This document shows positions 49,497 through 61,500 of a stretch of 64,000 nt of DNA, in pieces. Positions within the stretch are counted from its first letter, which is position 1. Each line of letters opens with the position of its first letter. Source of the stretch: Rhynochetos jubatus (lineage: Eukaryota > Chordata > Aves > Eurypygiformes > Rhynochetidae). The position numbers were made by a program, and so were the translations under genes. Under the pieces are notes generated by a model. It was not told the origin of the DNA and did no database searches. It saw nothing but the letters and a program-made list of their open reading frames with translations. The stretch lies in NCBI GenBank assembly GCA_027574665.1, contig CM050648.1, positions 44,487,700 through 44,551,699 on the forward strand, written 5' to 3'.

Positions 49497-52400
49497 AGCT
49501 AAGGTATACAGAGCTTGTAGGAAGACTTTAAAATGACTAGGGACATTTAAAAACAGTAAGAGAGATACATTAGATGTCAGTAACAGGAGTGTTAAGGGAT
49601 AAAAAAGAACAAGTAGTTTAAGAAAATATTTGCTGATGTAATCAACTGAAGGACAATGGACATTCTTTAGAAGAATAACAATTTTTAAGGTAAAAACCAT
49701 CAGTATGGGAAACTAAAGGCTTTTATTACATATCATGACAGTTGCATGCCAACGAGAAAATGAGATCTGAATACTGTGGGGCACAGGTCATTTAGAAAGA
49801 TCAGAAAGAACAAAGCATGAAAAAAAAAAAGAAAAGCTTCACCACCATCTTGAAAAAGAGAAAGTAATACTGATGGGAAATATAAAAGAAATACAAATAA
49901 TGAAGTTACAATAGCTCGGTAATCAAGAAAAAAGATACTAGGAAATTATTATGGAAGATCCAAATAATTAGTGAATAATTAACATAATATGGATTATGAA
50001 AGAATTCATTTCAAATTGGAATATACTTATATGTACTAAATTTAAACCAAAAGATAATATCAAGTGAAGGAAGATAAAAATGCAGTACAAGAAATTCTAA
50101 GGAAGGTAACAGAGTAATAAAAAGGAAAAGAAAACCTTGAGTAACTTTGGAATGAGAAAGTCTGTAACTGGGAGCTGAGATGAAGAAGCCTAAAATCAAC
50201 CATCATGACCTATCTGGACATAAGAGGACATTTAAAGAAAATAAAACAACATTGGGAAACAAAAAGTGCTCAACTACAGCCCAATACACTTAGGAAACAC
50301 AAAATACTCATTTTCATGTAGACAATTGATTCTGAAGAAAACCAGAAATGTATACATGAATTTATGTGGGTAGTTTCAATGTAAATTCTTGGCAAAAATG
50401 CCTGGCTTCTGCTTGCCTACTGCATCGCAGTATTTAGAACTGTTCTCATTTTGGATACAGTATGTGTGAGATTCAATGGGTGGGGAATCTGTACATCTCT
50501 GTGCAGATGTGTGGGGAATTTATGAGGTACTAAGTGTGTGTAGGATGAGTGAATGTTTCCCCTGCTTTGGAAATTATTCTGCTCCCTTTGAAGACAGTAA
50601 CAATTTAATAGAAATTAAATAATCCCTTTGCATATAAATAACTCAACAGTAATATCAAGTAAATAAAATTACTTAATAGTAAACATCAGTAGATATGAAA
50701 TCCTAAGCAAGACACATGTATGATGTGCATGAATGTATCACATGCTAATACTATAATAATCTTTAAAATGTAATAAATCCTCAGCATTTGTATATTGCAA
50801 AAGTAGTAAATACAGTTAGTAAAAAATATGGAACTGGTTATGACTGAAATCTTACAAAAATAACTTTTGACTCAGCTGCTTCTTTCACCTAAACACACAC
50901 CTTCAGTATGCCATTTCTTCGATATATTCACTGTCCAAAGTAATAAATACTTTAAAATATTCCTGCCTCAAACTACAATGATAGAATTATATTATTCACA
51001 GATACTTTTTAGAAAATTATTGCCGCAGCCCTCTGGCAACCGCAGAATCAAAACTGAAGACCATAAGCACTTAAGAATTTAAAACAGAATAAGGATCTAA
51101 CCTCAATTATATGGTGTAAAATGTTTCATGCTTTTATTCAGAGATAAACATTTGCTTAAATTAATCAGACCAAGAAATATTTTTGTCTTCAGCCACAAAA
51201 TTTCTCATAGTGGAATATTAATATAGGCTAACTGCTTGCAGACATGGATTTTAAAATGTTTGACACTCTAAAGATACACGATGTACATACCAACCTCCTT
51301 TGAATCAATGATGATCAACAACTTCACATCACGCAAAACATAGATTCCGATCACTCAGCCTATTCTTCACTGTGTTTATAAGGCCATAGGCTGGCAACGG
51401 TCTCTCCTGCTTGAGATTTCACAGCCAGTGAGCCCTGCTTGAGGCGATGGGAGAGCCCAGACGCATCCTGACCAGCTCCCAGTTCCTCAAGAGAGGTAGA
51501 TGCTCCTCTGCTTCCATCTTTCCCCATTCACCCTGAACCTACGCTTTCATGTAAGGGACATTAGACTGTATGACACTCTAAAGAGGCGCTGCTGCCCAGG
51601 GACTAGAGGAGCAAAGTGCTTGTTCAAAAAGGAGCTTCAGAAACTGACAGAACTGAGGTGGAATGTAGGCTGGTTCCTTGTGTTCAAAATCCTTTATCTG
51701 TATTTTAAATGGGGTTGTTAACTGCTGTACTTTTTATGGTGTACTCAAAAAAATAATCTTAGAAGAATACAGTAGGGGGTCATCACTAGGACATACCAAA
51801 ACCTATGACACACTAAGCGAGACCTTAGCCTTTAGATACTGAATGTGGCAGACTGCTGCTTGTCTGATAAAACATTTCTGAATGACAAAGTCTGCAGTTA
51901 GACTGCAGCATAAGCATGGCTGCATATGCAGAATATCAGTAACAGCAGTGATGCAAATACACTTTTTGGAAAAAAAAAAAAAAAAATCTTATTTCTCCTG
52001 AAAATATAGAGAAGATTTCTGCAACAATACCCAGCTGTGGATTTAATCATCTGGAAAGAACCCAAGGCACCCCACAAAGAATGCAATTAGTCTGCAAATG
52101 GGGTAGGCCTAACCACTTTCGCCTGGCTGCTCCTCGCCATTTCCTAAGTACCCAGCTCTACAGGGCATCCACATCATGTAGCCAGCTACGAGTCGGAAGC
52201 TATGTCTACTCTTCCGTATTGGTCCAGTGACTATTTTGAATAAATGAGATTGATAAAAAATGAAATGGTTTTCACAGTGGCCTACTGTTTCTTTATTTTT
52301 ACCTGTTAATTCAATAGAGGATGTCAAACCACTCTGGAAAGGATGTTTGGAAAGATCCTCAAATAGACCTTGCCAGTATAGTCATTATTGCCTGCTGGTA

Positions 52401-53270
52401 ACAAGTTAATGCAAATAGCAAATTATTAAGCACAGATGCAGTCCAGAAGTACAGAACAAGTAAAATGCTTTATTTAATCAGCATTATGTATTTTTTCCCC
52501 TATAGCAGAAAAAGTACCTGGTTCCATGTTTTGGAATTACAGCAACATTGTGCAATGTAGACAAACTTCCCTGGAAGAGTATTCTCTAGCTGTTTTATTA
52601 ATAACCACAGAATGCTCTGCTGTCAGTTAGCTGATAGACATACAGTAGCAACAAAAATTCAATCCTACACTTCGCTCAAACACAATCAGTGGGAATATCT
52701 AGAAGGCTAACACATACATATAACCAATCAGAAAAAAAGCATCAGCTTTATTCCAGCATCTTCACCGGTTTTTATTAGCAGATTTTCATGAAAGTCTTCA
52801 ACAAGCACAGGCAAAGTTAGTGGACCCTTTACCACACTGTTATTATCCTCCTTCGCAAAGAAGAAAATAATCAGGATCCATGAAAACCAGACAATGTAGC
52901 AGGAAAATGAGACATTTCAATTAAACAGAATAAATTAACCCAAATGGGTAATAATGAACATTACAAATATGTACTGATGTTTCTCACCTTTCTTCTAAGA
53001 ACTTTTCAATGTCCAGAATAAATGTGATTACATTTTATCTTCCTACAGGTATGATTTAAATTTTAAATCTATAGATGATGAAAGAGATAATCCATTGATC
53101 ATTTTATATGACAAGCATGTTGTGTAGATACTGACACTCATTTTCCACAGAAATGGTGCTGTTGGCCTTTAAACACAGTATTCATGCAAACACGTTTTAC
53201 TTCCACCTTTCAGCAGATTTGTACTTGCAATGGTAATTGAAAAAGCAATTAATCAAGCCTTACTCTACCC
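49497..53270. other. Intervening sequence, nothing recognised
   Basis: AT-rich sequence. A somewhat GC-richer segment at about 51380-51620 could not be assigned. A poly(A) run of about 17 lies at 51970-51986. Confidence 0.55.
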
Positions 53271-53393
53271 TAGGTTATATAGGTTATATATATACACACA
53301 CATATATGCATATATACACACACAGAGAGATAAATAACTGTATCTATCTGTATCTATACGTACACACACACAGGGGCACACACACCCTCTGTG
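53271..53393. repeat. Compound AT/CA simple repeat
   Basis: A duplicated AGGTTATAT is followed by alternating TA, then CA and GCATATATACACACACA, a TATC-type stretch (CTGTATCTATCTGTATCTAT) and a final TACACACACACAGGGGCACA. Alternating purine-pyrimidine blocks dominate. It is a likely length-variable microsatellite. The 63-codon frame through it is an artefact. Confidence 0.9.
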
Positions 53394-54967
53394 CCCAAAG
53401 CAGGGCATATACTACATCGTCACCCTAAGAGCATAGCCAACAAACTGTTAGCAAGCTGGGCACAACCCTATCTTGAACCCAGTTTAAAATACTTTTTGAG
53501 ACAGTCAGACTCTCCTAGCAAATCCAGATGAGCACCCAGTTATCTATTCAGAAAATGTCCAAGCTAAGAAAACCCTACCCAAGCATAGTCCCAACACAAC
53601 ATGGAGTCTGCTTTGTCTCAGGAAAGCTGTATTTGGTCTAATGGATCATTTTCTTTATGACTATCAGTCTTGCTAAAATCTAGAAATTAAGAAAATAAAA
53701 AGTGAATGTCTGTCTCTTTCAGATCCTGGAGAATAGTGGGTGATATGTATTCTTTTACAATCATCTTTTATATATTTTAGGGCACAAGACAGGAAAAATT
53801 AATTGAAAACTTCCGAACGTACTCTGCTCTGTGTCCTAACAGTTGATTATGGAAATCCCATTCATCATCTCATCCTTGGATTCTTCTTTTACATGTGATA
53901 TATTCCATTCATTCCAGAGCTGACAACTATGCACGTGTTACCTTGAACCTGGGCAGTCCTGGACAGTCTCTGTTCTCTAAGGTGCCTTTGCTATCAGATG
54001 ACAGAAACGAGCTCTTTTGGTCAGTTCAGATTATGCAGTTAACACAGGTGAAGTAGATTACACAGTTAATATAGGTAAAGTATTCTCTAAGGGATGGTAT
54101 CTGTTAATTAGGTCTCAGAAATTATTTTCCTTAAAACATAACTTAGTTTACAAGGGATGGACTAGTCAGAAAATAAAAGCCAGATGATCACACTGGATTC
54201 AAGAAGACATTAATTCTAGAATCTCTTGGGAGGTATTGACTGGTCCTGTTATTAAAGCTGTTAATTAACTGCAAATATTCTGCTTGATTTAAAACTTTTA
54301 AAGTGAAGGACGAGTAAATATTTTCAGGGCTTCCTATGTGCCTCTCTAGTAGCTTATTCTAATGTAAATTACTAATGATTACAACAGAAACATTGTGTAT
54401 GCACAAGGATTCATTATCTTCCCATCCAAGCAATTAAATAGTAACATAAACAGCAGCATATAAAATAAAATAGGCCACTGTTTCTTCTGGTATATGATGT
54501 CTACTCACAGACACATTCTTTTACCAGTGTGATAAAATATGGGATCTCAAAATGATAGGCATTTTCCTTGTTATTTAAAAAAAATATTTACAATTTACCC
54601 AATGCCAAAGAACGGTCAGACTTAAAATAAAATAAATATCATTATAAAATCAAAACTTTGAAATATCTGGCAATAGGAATCAAATAAATATTTGTAACTT
54701 GAGCTTTTTTTTTTTTTCCTCGTTAGTTTGTATCCTTTTCTTAAAAACAAGAAGAGGGATTAATGAGATATATGCACGGGAATGTCTCAGTAATATTAGC
54801 CCTTGCATAATGAAGTGTCCACTTAAATGTCCAGTCCTTCACCTTACAGCTACAGTCTTTAAAATCTAAGTCACTCGTTAGAAACCCATTTCTAGGTAGG
54901 TTTTAAAACACCCAAAACCCCTCTTCATCACCCATTACTACACAGCTCCAGGCTTATTTTTGTCTTT
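53394..54967. other. Intervening sequence, nothing recognised
   Basis: AT-rich sequence apart from a two-copy 27-bp tandem repeat at 54031-54084. No gene was recognised. Confidence 0.55.
54031..54084. repeat. 27-bp direct tandem duplication, two diverged copies
   Basis: Units 54031-54057 and 54058-54084 share TTA..CAGTTAA.A.AGGT.AAGTA, 20 of 27 positions identical. It is a local duplication without an obvious role. Confidence 0.7.
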
Positions 54968-54972
54968 CCTAG
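54968..54972. repeat. Target-site duplication, left copy
   Basis: CCTAG directly left of the solo LTR, identical to 55510-55514. Confidence 0.85.
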
Positions 54973-55509
54973 AGTTGTGGTTTAGCCCCACCTGGCAACT
55001 AAGCAACCCTTGCTCACCCCCTCGCACACACATACAGGTGGGATGGGAGAATCAGAAAAAAACCTTGTGCATTGAGACAAAAACAGTTTAATAGGACACC
55101 AAAGGAAAAGTAAATAATAATATTACTGATAGGAACATACAAAATCCAAGAGATACACAATGCAAAAACTATTCACCAGACAGTGATCAACAGCCTGTCA
55201 CTGAGCAGTGATTGCCACGCCATGGCCAACTCCACTTTTATACACTAAGCTTGACATTATATGGTAGGGAATATCCCTTTGACCAGCCTGGGTCAGCTGT
55301 CCTGGCTGTGCTCCCTCCAAGCTTCTTGTGGAGCTCCCCATTGGCAGAGCATGGGAAGCTGGAAAGTCCTTGATGTAATGTAAGCACTGCTTGGCAACAA
55401 CCATAAAACATCAGTGTTTTACCAACAGTCTTCTCATCCTAAATTGAAAACACAGCACTGTACCAGGTATTAGAAAGAAAATTAAATCTACCCTAGCAAA
55501 ACCAGGACA
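54973..55509 (-). mobile_element. Solo LTR of an avian endogenous retrovirus with perfect 5-bp target duplication
   Basis: Read on the minus strand, this 537-bp element begins TGTCCTGGTTTTGCTAGGG and ends GGGGCTAAACCACAACT, matching the plus-strand LTR at 40986-41564 over most of its length. Shared blocks include GGACAGCTGACCCAGGCTGG and CAAAGGGATATTCCCTA. A TATA box (GTATAAAA) occupies 55243-55236 on the minus strand. A poly-A-type ATTAAA signal occupies 55092-55087. The flanks are CCTAG (54968-54972) and CCTAG (55510-55514), an exact 5-bp target duplication. That fixes the boundaries and shows a single insertion that later lost its internal part by LTR recombination. Five-base duplications are usual for ERVL-like elements. 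It lies in the sense orientation of SNTG1. Confidence 0.95.
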
Positions 55510-55514
55510 CCTAG
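55510..55514. repeat. Target-site duplication, right copy
   Basis: CCTAG directly right of the solo LTR, identical to 54968-54972. Confidence 0.85.
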
Positions 55515-58500
55515 CTACCTACTATTATCCTCACACCTATGCTGCACCTGAGGTTATCTCCCTGCTGCTCTCCCTCACTCCATGGCTGTGCAGTGGGTAG
55601 GTGGGAGGACAGACCACAGCCACAGGCATGCAGATGGGTCACATGCACAGGCTATCCAGCTGTACAACTGTTCACTCTGCCCAGGGTACCCCAATAGCTG
55701 CAACTCTGCCTTCCTTTTTCCGTGAGGAATTGCTATTGCTGACGTGAGGCAGGTCTGGGGTCTCAGCAGACGTTGGCAACAGTCCAGAGAAAGAGGGGTG
55801 GCATGTCCAGAAAGCACCATGACATACTGAAGATGTCAGACTGCTGACACATTTCTCAAATACAGCAGTGCAAAGTACCTCAAGAACGCAAGAAACACTG
55901 ATTTCCAAAACAACCCTCATCTTTCTGAACCACGTGAGCATTAAGACTGCTGATTCAGCAGTGTTTCCTACAGCATGTGGAAGGCAATGGGTGTTTTCCC
56001 TCTGGGATAATGTTCCCAAGAACTGTAGAAATGGATCTTATTATACATGCAGCTGAGTACTTTTGGCCCATGTTTCAAATGAAAGAGAGACCCAGTTGTA
56101 CTTGAGGCAGGGGAAGAAGTTCTTGGTCGATCTAACTGAACAGTTTTAAGAAACTCTGAAAAAGCTGAAGATCATGTAAACACACTATGAAGCTCCGTAA
56201 CCCACCTAAGTTTCAATATAATTATAAATTAAATCCATTTAAGCACAGACTCTCCTAAATTTACAGCAAATGGAAGTCAACTCTTATTTCTTCAGATCAC
56301 ATGATTCCATTCAATAAAAACTCCAATTTGTGGTACAGAGATGGTGTACATGGTCCGAGTCACTCTCTAACCCTACTGCAGAACATTGTTTTCTACTGTG
56401 TAATTTATTACTTTTACACTAAAAGATCATTCTTTTTGTTTGAATCGAGAACTGGAAAAAAAAAAAAGTGTTTTGGAAATAGAACAAAACTGGGACTTTG
56501 GAAAATGTGCGAACACATCTCTCAGTGGGATCTTGTCACCATGATCACAGCAGTAAGCAGTAAATAGCTTCTCTTTAGCTGAGTTGGACAGGCTTTAGAA
56601 TGAAATTATTACTATTAAATGGAACCTTCGGAAAGTAGCAATTTATGTTATAAATTCTCTGTTGTTTTGTTGGTTTTAAATGGGAAAGCGCAAACTGTTT
56701 TAGAGTTTCTGTAAATAGGAAAAGTTTCATTGAAACTTTCAAATTATAGTCTTTAAAAGTCAGACACAAGTACTTGTGGCAGGCACAGTTTGAAATCTTA
56801 AACTGCTAATGGCAAGATACATTTTTACATTCACTCAGAATGTAAGATTTCAGAAGTTTTTAGAAAGGCTGTGCAGGGTAAAAGTTCAGTGTGTGTACAT
56901 TCAGCATGTGCGCACAGCTGATGAAGAATCATTTGGAGACATGCACACACCTGGGGGTGGCAGAAAACTCTGTGATAGAGATGGTACGTTAGGTCAGAGG
57001 TACCTAAAAGTGAATTTCAGATTCTTCAGGGACATTCTCCTTTTAGTGAATAGAGGGCAAATGGCCATCCTCTTGTTCCATTCCTCTCTGCAGGCTTCAG
57101 TAACGCTGACCATAAGTTAAGGTTGTACTGCATGATGGGTATGGCCAGCTCCCAGGGAAACTGTGTAAAAGGCCTCTTATTTGTCATCTCCCTCATATGC
57201 AACTATTTTTTCATCCTTTTCAAAGATCAGAGGCTGCTTCCAGAAGAAGTGCCATAACTGTACAGTCACAAGTGCTGATAACATACTAGTAGCAGGCAAA
57301 TAACACTCTCCTACCTACCTGCTCAATACATGGTGCCACCAAATGGGTCCAAGTGCTTTGAAGAAAACCAGGCCAGAGGTAAACAATAAGCATCCAAAAC
57401 TCAAAACAAAAAATAGCCTTCCTCCTCCTCCCTCCACCCCTAAAAATCCCCAACCCACCCTATACTAAAATTTCGTTGAGTTAAAAAATGAGTGACAAAC
57501 AGTATCCAGTCCTTAGTTCAAACGTACCTTTAAATTTTCTGCTAGAGCTCAGCTTTCACATACTGTTTTTTAAAGGGATTTGTACTCCCTCTCGACTAAG
57601 ATTTTTTTTTCCCATTCATAAGAACCTTATCTGGTTTCCACCTTTTATCCTTCCATGGTTCAGCTCCAGAATTGCAGTAAACCTGGAGATACTGGAAGTA
57701 TTTGAGCACCTAGGAAACTCCCTAATAAATACAGAAAGCTACAATAGAATTACACCTGAAGCTTGACTAAGCCACCTTATCAAATGTAAGTTCTATATAC
57801 TGATTTTCCATTGTATAGTATCAAACTCAAGTTCTTTGTGCCCATCTTTATGTTGGGATCTCCATGCTGGGATTCAGAACAACTGAAGTTTCCTAAAGCA
57901 CCACATAAGGACTGAAATTGATTACTTCACCTTCTAAGACAAAATAATTCTCTTTGGAGAACTGTAATCTTTGCCCATGGTGCCAAATGTAAAGCTCTTG
58001 AGAGCATCAGCATGCCCCAGCATGCGGTGGAATTAGGGACAATGGGGCTTAGTCTTTTTCTGACATAAATGTACAGCAACATGCATAGATTATAAAGAAA
58101 AAGCTTCAAACAGATTACTCCTACTCCACTGCATGTATTCCTCCTCCTAGAGAGAAGACAGGAGAACAAACAATGTACGATTTGATACACAACAAAAAGG
58201 TATCCTGATGCTACCGTGACGCAACTAAAGAAATTTAGAAAGGGGTAACTACTTCCACAAAATCCCATATCTGATACATGTACCTCATGGTTGAAGAAAA
58301 CCATTTTTTTAACTTCATTCTTTTTCCTCTGCTTTCAGCTGTATTTCTATATTTTCAGCTTAACATGAAAAGAGGACTGTATACCTAGGTATTCATTCAG
58401 TTACTTTTGCGATGGATATTACTGACCACCTTGTCTTAGCTACGTCCTTAGATACTCAGCAAAAATATGCCCTTGCTCAAACTGCCATCACACCGTACTT

Positions 58501-61500
58501 ACTACATCATAACAGATGGAAAGGCAAGACAGTGACTGAACCAAAATTCATGACTTCACAGGAAGTTCAAGCAGGAATGAAAGGTGAACCAAGAAGGCTA
58601 AATGTCTTCCGTAATTAGAAGGCAGGCTAAGAATCTATAAGTAATTTCCATAATTTATAAACCTTACTTCAAAGGGAAATGTACTGCAATTTGGGGGTTT
58701 TTTTTAGAAAAAAAGTTCATAAATTCTGTATGAAACCCAACCAAAAAATTTGCAGATACAGATACAAGGTAAAACAACATTATATGAAGTCTTTGCTGCC
58801 ATCCCATGCCGTGACAAACTCCACTCCTTCCAATACATCTGCTTTACTTAAGCATTCCTTAATGAACCACTACTACTACACTGTGACCACACACTAGCAA
58901 ACAGAAGAGCACTTCTGCCTATGTTGGGAAAAAAAAAGCAATCTCTGGGCTGGAAAAAAGGTCAAGGGAACTGCAGATGTAAATACAAGAAAAGGTCATT
59001 ACCCAGCTAATAACATAAAAGGCAGGTATGGATTAAAGCACAAACAAACAAAAGCTGTAACAGAGAATGGAGCTTGTCTGGGGGGATTCGTGAGGCTGGG
59101 CTGCAGCAAGAACACCACAGCTGTCAGCTACTGTACAGATGAAGTACACGATAAACAACGAAGGGAGATTTGCCGCATTCTGCACTTGGGTATCCTGCTG
59201 ACACGTAGAATCTCCAGTGGCTGTCACAGGAAAAGATACATACCCCCTGGCAATATATCTGGCTGTTTGCACATGGCTCTACACATTTCAGATCCTAATG
59301 TCTTCATAATTAAAACATTCCAAACATCAAAGGAAGGGACAGGAAAATAAGGTTTTAGGGAACTAGGAGTTCATACAGTCTCTTCTTTGCCATTCTTTCA
59401 GGCACAGTAATAGAAAGACCCTACAAAGGTTCTGGTCACAGGAGTTCTGAAGAAGTAAAAAGGAATGTCCAAGTTAGATGTTAAGGAATTATATCCTAGG
59501 CATTGAGGAGAAAAGGATTGAGTTTAGGCCATACTGTCCTGATCCCTGGATGGTTTAGATTGTCTGTCTGGATGCAAAGCAGAGGTTCTGATCTATGAGA
59601 GCTCAATTTAGCTTGAAGGGATGAATGCAGAATGAATTGGCAGTTTAATAAGCATCTCTGATTGAGGCAATAATTCAGACCTTTATAGTATGGAAAAGCC
59701 AGTCAGACTGATCAACGCCATTTAACCCATTCTTATTTTCACCTCCACTTCTTCTGTTTGCATTTTGAAGGAAAGGACAACAGCAGATTTCAAAGGAAAG
59801 CCTGCTTTTTCTGATGATTTTTTAGAAACCTAGTTTCTTCAACATGTTCTTTTGCAGGTTCTGGTTCTTTCTAAAGTTGGTTATGGTCACCAATCTGATT
59901 CTTCTCCTATTTCTCCCCAGACCAAAATACCTGGATGAACTTTCCTACCTCCAGAGTCATCACAACATTGAGGAGGGTTTTTTTTCCAGTGAAACACCTA
60001 GGATGAAAAACATAGACCAAATAACATTCCCAGAAGGAGTCATCAGTGATCATAAACCTCTGTCCTGGTTTTCTATGACCAACTGGCAGAATCCCATTTA
60101 CCAAACAGAGAAAAATACCACTTGCTCTTTCGGAGAACTTTTCATTTCAACACAAATAATGAAAAGGTTCTCTTTTACACAGCAGTGTAATTCCTTTAGA
60201 ATACTAAGTGATGAGTTCTTCTGGTCTATATTTCCTATAGTTACCAGTGTCATCCCTTTTTTAACCTCTTAGGGCCAAGGAATATTTCTTGCACCCCAAC
60301 CCTCAAAAAAACCAGGCACTATCAAATTTCTGTTCACTGATCTCTTCAGAACTTTCCCTTCACTTGAAAGACAGTGTTTATACATACTATTATGTGTTCA
60401 CGCCCAGTCCTTTCAATGACTACCTCCCCTTAGCCAGGGAACACACATAGCATAGCTGAAATGATTCCATTTAATCAAGCAGTGCATATTCTCCCCCTGT
60501 ATAACACACGGCACCTCTGTTGCACAGTAGGAATTGAGCGCTGCACAGCTCCCTGAACAGACAAAGATATTTAGTTTATCTGAATACTCAACGTGAATGT
60601 AAGTTCTGCCTTTGCCTAACTGCTGATGTTCTGATGTATTTGACCCCAATACCGCTGTTGCTGGCACTGCACTAGTTTACGTACCTGCTTCAGAAGTAGA
60701 ACTGACAAAGCTCCCAAGGTGCTTACAAGCACTCGTCTCCTGCAAAGTCATTCATTCCTTCTGAGACTAACGCTCCTGAAGTAGTCCTCCTGATTGCCCA
60801 TGCTGTGCGCATTCTGCTGCCACTTACAAGCTCTCAGAAAGTCACATAAGCCACTGGGGTTCCTGCTGCTTCTTCCAAATGCTTTGGCTTTCAAACACAT
60901 TACCTTGGCTTGTGCTCACCACAGCATGTGCAGCTCTACACAGTGATTCTTTTGTTTAATTTCTGTTTTTCTAGACTCTGATTTTGAGCTCAACATTTCT
61001 TTCCAAATCAGATCTCTGTTTGAATATTGCTTTGTTCCCTGAGTTTTGCCAGAAAGACTGGTGCCAGAGACAGCTGCAGGAACCCACCTGGACTTCAAGT
61101 GCCTTGGCCCAGGGAGCGGGCTTAAAATATTTCCAAGTGCGAAGGGCCACTTTAACTGTGGTCAGGAGAAACTGCTAACACAAGAACTGGGAAAATGTTT
61201 CCTTTGGGTTTTAAAGCAGGAAGACCAAAACAATGTTGCACATGCAAGTAGAAATGGTGAATATAGCTTTTACGTAATTTATCCAGAGGTACAGAAGAGT
61301 GAGAGTGGCACAGCATAGCAATGGCAAATAGCCTAGGGAATCTGGGGAGAATCAAGAGCTAAACACTCAGAAGGAAGACAACCAATACAGGAAGGTCTTT
61401 GATTTCCTCTTTCTATCTTAGCAATGTCCTCTGTTGTGCATCATGAATATTACAAAATTACATAGCCTTATTTTATTACAGTCATTATTTTAATTAACAA

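Noticed and set aside
49263-49700. 145-codon minus-strand open frame
   Set aside because: The translation is Leu/Phe/Ser-rich as expected of AT-rich DNA, and it runs into one arm of the inverted duplication. No family resemblance.
51370-51620. GC-richer segment considered as an upstream SNTG1 exon or promoter
   Set aside because: A few CpGs and a TTATAAA are present, but the TATA box is on the wrong side and no convincing minus-strand splice donor follows.
59844-60272. 142-codon plus-strand open frame with a hydrophobic start
   Set aside because: No recognisable domain, no supporting splice or promoter pattern. Its length is not exceptional for 64 kb in six frames.
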